This document shows positions 14,713-17,940 of a stretch of DNA of 17,940 nt, piece after piece. The notes under the pieces are model-generated. The model was given only the letters and a program-made list of their open reading frames with translations. It did not search any database and was not told the DNA's origin. A program made the position numbers and the translations under genes. Source of the stretch: JBFIHZ01 sp041601535 (GTDB lineage: Bacteria; Pseudomonadota; Gammaproteobacteria; Xanthomonadales; SZUA-36); the NCBI GenBank assembly GCA_041601535.1, contig JBFIHZ010000043.1:1-17940 (forward strand). The letters are read 5' to 3'. Position 1 is the stretch's first letter; each line of letters starts with the position of its first letter.

Positions 14713-16494
14713 ATGCGCCCTTTCGCCCTACTCACCGCTGTAGCCGTTGCGCTTTTGCTGACCGGCTGCTCCCCCGATGAATCCCAGCCGGCCGAACGCG
14801 CTGCCCATACGCCCGAGCCCACGGCACCAGAACACCGCCCGATCGAAACCATCGCGGACGAGTATCTGGCCGCGCTGCTCGAGGTCTATCCGGAGATGGG
14901 CACCTATTACGCATTGCCGGGGGCCCGTCACGACCGGCTGAGCGACAATTCGCTCGACGCCCTGGCGGCATGGCGCGTACGCGAGGATGACTGGCTGGCT
15001 GAGCTCGAGGCCATCGAGATACAGCCTGCCGTTGGCAGCCGCGACTGGATCGCCCTCGGCGTGCTGCGCGAAACCCTGGAAAGCGCGGTGTCAAAACGGG
15101 TGTGCCGCAACGAGTTGTGGCAGGCAAGCAGCATCACGGCGTGGTACACCTACCTGCCGGTGTTGTTCGAACTACAACCGGTTGATACGGCCGACACCCG
15201 CGAACAGGCGCTCGACCGGCTGCAGGCTTTGCCTGCTTACGTGGACACCGAGATCGACAAGCTGCGCCGCGGACTGGAACTTGGCTACAGTGCGCCGCAA
15301 CCAACCGTGGAGCCGGTACCGGCCGAAGTCCTCGCCCTGCTTGAGGACAACAGCCCGCTGCTAAGCCCGGGCGTCCGTTCCGGCGATGCGGACTACGCCG
15401 CGCGCGTCCGTGCGCTGTTCGACGCCGAACTGGCACCGGCGATCCAGCGCTTTGCTGACTTCATCCGCGCCGACTACCTGCCGCGCGCGCGCAGTGACAT
15501 CGCGCTGAGCGCCAATCCCGATGGCGCGGCCTGCTATCCCGCGCTGGTGCGCAGCTTCGCCACCATTGGCCCGCAGGCCAGCGCCATTCACGACCTGGGA
15601 CTGCGGCAGATGGAAGGCATTCGCGGCGAGATGCAGGCCATAATCGATGAGCATTTCACCGGCGCCACGATCGAGACGTTTCTGCGGCAGGTGAACAGTG
15701 ACCCCCGCTACACGTTCACCAGCGAAGACGAAGTACTGCAGTACTCGGTCGATGCACTGCAAGCCGCGCGGGCCGCGATGCACGAAGCCTTTGGCCGCTT
15801 GCCCACAGCCGAAGTCGAGATCAAACCCTACCCGGCGTACCGGCAAAGCGGCACCGGCGAGTACCAGTCGCCGTCCGAAGATGGCACGCGGCCCGGAGTC
15901 TATTACATCGCCGTCACCGACCCGACCCGCCGCTCGCGCGCCACCCAGCAATCGGTGCTCTATCACGAAACCTATCCCGGACATCACCTGCAGGTCGCAC
16001 TCGCGCTGGAACTCGGTGACCGGGTGCATCCGGTGGCGCGCTATCTCGGCAACTCCGGATTCGCCGAAGGCTGGGGCTTGTATTCCGAGCGCCTGGCCGA
16101 TGAACTCGGCCTGTACAGCAGTCCGCTGGACCGCATGGGCATGCTCTCCGACCAGGCCGCCCGCGCCGCGCGGCTGGTGGTCGACACCGGCATGCACACG
16201 CAGGGCTGGTCCCGTCAACAGGCCGTCGATTACATGCTGAACAACACCGCCTGGGCAGCCGTTGACATCGAATCGGAGATCAACCGCTACATCAGCTGGC
16301 CTGGCCAGGCCAATGCCTACATGCTGGGCATGCTGGAATTCCGCCGCCTGCGCAATCTTGCGGAAGCGGAACTGGGCGACCGCTTCGACCTGCGCGCCTT
16401 CCACGACCGGGTACTCGGCAGCGGTGGGATCACCCTGCCCATGCTGGACGCCTCAATCCGCGCGTGGATAGAGGAGCAAAAGGGAGCGCCTTAA
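14713..16494 (+). CDS. DUF885 family metallopeptidase-like lipoprotein
   Basis: A 593-residue protein with a lipoprotein signal (MRPFALLTAVAVALLLTGC, lipobox LTGC with Cys19), so probably anchored in the envelope. It matches the DUF885 family over its full length. The key motif is HETYPGHH (418-425), with H418, E419 and H424 as likely metal ligands and catalytic Glu, followed by EGWGLYSERLADELG (452-466) with further acidic residues. The C-terminal half also shows WSRQQAVDYML and WPGQANAYMLG, both typical of the family. DUF885 proteins are generally regarded as zinc carboxypeptidase or aminopeptidase-like enzymes; the substrate here is unknown, perhaps peptides in the periplasm. The ATG at 14713 has AGGAG 9 nt upstream. 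It appears monocistronic. No clear terminator follows; only a GGCCT/AGGCC hairpin without a T-tract lies near 16606-16617. Confidence 0.9.
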   Translation: MRPFALLTAVAVALLLTGCSPDESQPAERAAHTPEPTAPEHRPIETIADEYLAALLEVYPEMGTYYALPGARHDRLSDNSLDALAAWRVREDDWLAELEAIEIQPAVGSRDWIALGVLRETLESAVSKRVCRNELWQASSITAWYTYLPVLFELQPVDTADTREQALDRLQALPAYVDTEIDKLRRGLELGYSAPQPTVEPVPAEVLALLEDNSPLLSPGVRSGDADYAARVRALFDAELAPAIQRFADFIRADYLPRARSDIALSANPDGAACYPALVRSFATIGPQASAIHDLGLRQMEGIRGEMQAIIDEHFTGATIETFLRQVNSDPRYTFTSEDEVLQYSVDALQAARAAMHEAFGRLPTAEVEIKPYPAYRQSGTGEYQSPSEDGTRPGVYYIAVTDPTRRSRATQQSVLYHETYPGHHLQVALALELGDRVHPVARYLGNSGFAEGWGLYSERLADELGLYSSPLDRMGMLSDQAARAARLVVDTGMHTQGWSRQQAVDYMLNNTAWAAVDIESEINRYISWPGQANAYMLGMLEFRRLRNLAEAELGDRFDLRAFHDRVLGSGGITLPMLDASIRAWIEEQKGAP

Positions 16495-16694
16495 CGTGGT
16501 CAGGCTGTAACGCCGGACATAGCGCCACGCTCCGTCAGGGGCTGTACCACGCAAAGGAGGCATCACCCAGCTCACCCGTTTCCCTGAATTGGGGTGCTGC
16601 CCTCAGGCCTCCAGGCCAACCGCCTTATTCATCCGACCCAGGGGAAATCAGGTTGGGTGTGGGCGCCCTGAAGTTTTTCATTTCTTGATCTGTT

Positions 16695-16735
16695 TTTATA
16701 TATCATAGATGTTATTATATATATATTTATATATC
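16695..16735 (+). repeat. direct repeat TTTATATATC
   Basis: The 10-mer TTTATATATC occurs at 16695-16704 and again at 16726-16735, 31 bp apart, about three helical turns, so both copies face the same side of the DNA. The first copy lies in the left arm of the larger inverted repeat. They may be additional HipB-like half-sites, but in such AT-rich DNA chance similarity is possible. Confidence 0.4.
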
Positions 16736-16740
16736 GTGAG

Positions 16741-16795
16741 TTGCGCTATATGCCAAACATTGATATATTTTCATGTATCAATAGCCACTTATGAT
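16741..16795 (+). promoter_or_regulatory. candidate hipBA promoter and operator
   Basis: Two sigma-70-like arrangements are visible: TTGCGC (16741-16746) with TATATT (16764-16769) at 17-bp spacing, and TTTTCA (16768-16773) with TATGAT (16790-16795) at 16-bp spacing. The palindrome ATTGATA-N10-TATCAAT (16759-16782) covers the first -10 and the second -35. HipB proteins repress their own operon through TATC/GATA-type palindromes, so binding here would block either promoter. The second promoter would give a leader of only about 10 nt. Exact promoter use is not decided by the sequence. Confidence 0.5.
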
Positions 16796-16813
16796 ATGTA
16801 ATAACAGATCAGT

Positions 16814-17419
16814 ATGGAATACTCGCTCACAGATATCGCCGAAAAACTCAAGGCCGCCCGGGAGGCCAAAAACCTCAGTCAGCGACAATTGAGCCAACTG
16901 GCAGGCGTGCCCCAAAGCCATATCTCAAAAATTGAGAGCGGCCATGTTGATCTCAGGGTATCGAGCCTGATCCAGCTGTCACGCGCACTGGGCCTGGAGC
17001 TAACCCTGGTGCCACATAACACCCTGCCGGCAGTAAAAACGATGGCGCGCGGGGCTGTACACAGCCCCGTGAAAAACACCGGGAACACATCGGCCGTATT
17101 GAACGCACTCAAACGGCTGGAGCGCACTACCCGTGACCTCGGCAGGCACCACCCGACAGACAAACTGCTGGCGCAGCTTCAAAGCCAAATCAAGGAGCTA
17201 CGGCACCTGCGCGTACCCGACTCATACCTTGAAACGATACAACAGGCTGACAAACAACTGCGCGCCACTGAGCAACAAGCAGCCCACTTGGAAACTGTTG
17301 GAAACACCCTGTCGGAGTTCCGACATCTGCGCAATTCATTGGTGCACGGATTATCTGAATCGCCCGCAGCTGAGCTGACGCGGCCGGCCTACCACCTGGA
17401 TGAGCATGACGATGGCTGA
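16814..17419 (+). CDS. HipB-like XRE antitoxin with long C-terminal extension
   Basis: A 201-residue DNA-binding protein. Residues 8-66 form an XRE/Cro helix-turn-helix closely of HipB type (LKAAREAKNLSQRQLSQLAG, then PQSHISKIESGHVDLRVSSL and LGLELTLVP). Classical HipB ends soon after this, near 88 residues; here about 120 more follow. The extension (about 90-180) is predicted helical from its Leu/Gln/Arg/Glu-rich make-up and ends with FRHLRNSLVHGL, where R173-N-S-L-V-H178 fits the RX4H motif of HEPN domains. Its role is likely to repress the operon and neutralise the HipA-family kinase whose start overlaps its stop by 14 bp; translational coupling is probable. No good ribosome site precedes the ATG at 16814, so leaderless or weak initiation is possible. 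The HEPN reading is a hypothesis based on one motif plus helical context. Confidence 0.85.
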   Translation: MEYSLTDIAEKLKAAREAKNLSQRQLSQLAGVPQSHISKIESGHVDLRVSSLIQLSRALGLELTLVPHNTLPAVKTMARGAVHSPVKNTGNTSAVLNALKRLERTTRDLGRHHPTDKLLAQLQSQIKELRHLRVPDSYLETIQQADKQLRATEQQAAHLETVGNTLSEFRHLRNSLVHGLSESPAAELTRPAYHLDEHDDG

Positions 17420-17940
17420 AGTCTCCGTGCTGGATGTGCTGCTGTACGACGAGCCGATTGGCTCGCTGACCCGCGTTCCCGGAGAGCGGATCATTTTCGC
17501 GTTCAACGACAGCTACAGTGAAAATGACAACCGCTACACCCTCGGGCTGCACTTCAAGGATACGTACGGTGAACTGAGAACCGAGTTCAGACCCACCCAA
17601 ACCAAACTGATGCCTTTCTTCTCGAACTTGCTGCCAGAAGGACATCTGCGCACCTATCTGGCAGAACGTGCGGGGCTGAAGCCGACGCGCGAGTTCTTTA
17701 TGTTATGGGCGTTGGGGAGAGACCTGCCGGGCGCCATAACCGTTAAATCTGCAGACGGCGAAGGTTGGCCGGCAGATGCCAGCGATGAAGCGGGTTCCAA
17801 GCAAGATCAATCGATGCGTGATGAGACAGCGCTCAAGTTTTCATTGGCCGGGGTTCAGCTTAAATTTTCCGCAGTCCACGAAGCCGCTGGCGGGTTGACC
17901 ATTCCGGCCAGCGGAATCGGCGGGTCGTGGATAGTCAAAC
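17406..17940 (+). CDS. HipA-family serine/threonine kinase toxin (5' part)
   Basis: The first 178 residues of a HipA-family protein, cut by the window edge; the full protein would be expected to have over 400. Visible landmarks are the N-terminal HipA domain (about 5-105) with FFSNLLPEGHLRTYLAERAG (71-90) and LGRDLPGAI (103-111), then KFSLAGVQLKFSA (144-156). This last segment aligns with the Ser-Val-Ala-Gly-Ala-Gln loop of E. coli HipA, so S146 is the probable autophosphorylation serine. GGSWIVK at the end matches the ATP-lysine strand. HipA phosphorylates glutamyl-tRNA synthetase in E. coli and related enzymes phosphorylate other synthetases; the target here is unknown. The ATG at 17406 is preferred (GGA 5 nt upstream), with 17412 as alternative. 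It overlaps the antitoxin stop, the normal antitoxin-toxin order. The catalytic Asp and Mg-binding motifs lie beyond the window and cannot be judged. Confidence 0.9.
   Translation, partial: MTMAEVSVLDVLLYDEPIGSLTRVPGERIIFAFNDSYSENDNRYTLGLHFKDTYGELRTEFRPTQTKLMPFFSNLLPEGHLRTYLAERAGLKPTREFFMLWALGRDLPGAITVKSADGEGWPADASDEAGSKQDQSMRDETALKFSLAGVQLKFSAVHEAAGGLTIPASGIGGSWIVK

Larger units (their letters stand above)
16686..16811. repeat. 126-bp island bounded by a 26-bp imperfect inverted repeat
   Basis: The left arm (16686-16711) begins TGATCTGTT and continues to ATATCATA. The right arm (16786-16811), read in reverse complement, begins TGATCTGTT and continues to the same ATATCATA. Over 26 aligned positions 22 are identical, in blocks of 9, 3, 8 and 2. 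The interior is 74 bp. The right arm ends 3 bp before the hipB-like start codon. Either a large operator for autorepression or the ends of a small non-autonomous element would explain it. No target-site duplication is visible at the edges, which favours the operator reading. Confidence 0.7.
16495..16813. other. intergenic region with AT-rich island
   Basis: This 319-bp stretch lies between the DUF885 gene and the hipB-like gene. The first 180 bp have ordinary composition and no gene or convincing terminator. From about 16680 to 16810 the composition turns sharply AT-rich, with alternating TA runs, and holds the inverted repeats, direct repeats and promoter candidates listed separately. The change in composition at the edge of a toxin-antitoxin module is consistent with horizontal acquisition. 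Confidence 0.7.

Noticed and set aside
15361..16404. 347-codon minus-strand open frame opposite the DUF885 gene
   Set aside because: The plus strand encodes the complete DUF885 protein with its catalytic motif. The antisense frame has no recognisable domain and exists because of codon bias.
16686..16811. Reading the AT-rich island as a miniature transposable element
   Set aside because: The terminal inverted repeats and length would fit, but no target-site duplication is seen and the right arm abuts the hipB-like start codon, so an operator is more likely. It is kept as an alternative under the finding.

Overview
The window reads as chromosomal DNA of a Gram-negative, GC-rich gammaproteobacterium. 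The grounds are the lipoprotein and Sec signal peptides, an OmpR-type two-component pair, a DUF885 lipoprotein, and a large secreted protein ending in an IPTL-CTERM-type sorting tail. I cannot name a genus from sequence alone. No rRNA, tRNA, CRISPR array, transposase or integrase was seen. The one strongly AT-rich stretch is about 16680-16810, in front of a hipBA-type module.

Layout. 1-269: 3' end of an unrecognised + strand gene. 339-1025 (-): 6-phosphogluconolactonase, divergent from 1211-1654 (+), a small secreted histidine-rich protein closed by a clear terminator. 1786-3021 (-): TPR lipoprotein, downstream of 3145-4314 (-), a DUF4331 protein with its own strong terminator. 4581-5267 (+): OmpR-family response regulator, meeting tail-to-tail (13 bp apart) its probable partner histidine kinase, 5281-6594 (-). 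6795-8066 and 8211-9515 (-): tandem paralogs with a degenerate nucleotidyltransferase-like N-terminus and a left-handed beta-helix C-terminus. 9735-13379 (-): 1214-aa multidomain surface protein with six DUF7933/DUF11-like repeats, three prealbumin-like domains and the IPTL-CTERM-like tail. It is preceded by 13452-14297 (-), a secreted fibre-like protein with an S74-like C-terminal chaperone motif. 14713-16494 (+): DUF885 metallopeptidase-like lipoprotein. 16814-17419 and 17406-17940 (+): a HipB-like antitoxin with a long extra C-terminus, overlapping the start of a HipA-family kinase that runs off the window.

How the parts may work together. Nearly every product apart from Pgl, the response regulator, the tandem paralogs and HipBA is exported, so much of the window serves the envelope. 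A direct repeat of the form TTCA-N7-TTCAC with 11-bp period, the usual geometry of OmpR/PhoB-family sites, occurs upstream of both the His-rich gene and the DUF4331/response-regulator divergent region. This suggests that the local two-component system controls them. The hipBA module is the most unusual part. Its antitoxin carries an RNSLVH motif of HEPN (RX4H) type in the C-terminal extension. Its promoter lies in a 126-bp AT-rich island bounded by a 26-bp imperfect inverted repeat (22 of 26 positions match) and holding an internal palindrome.
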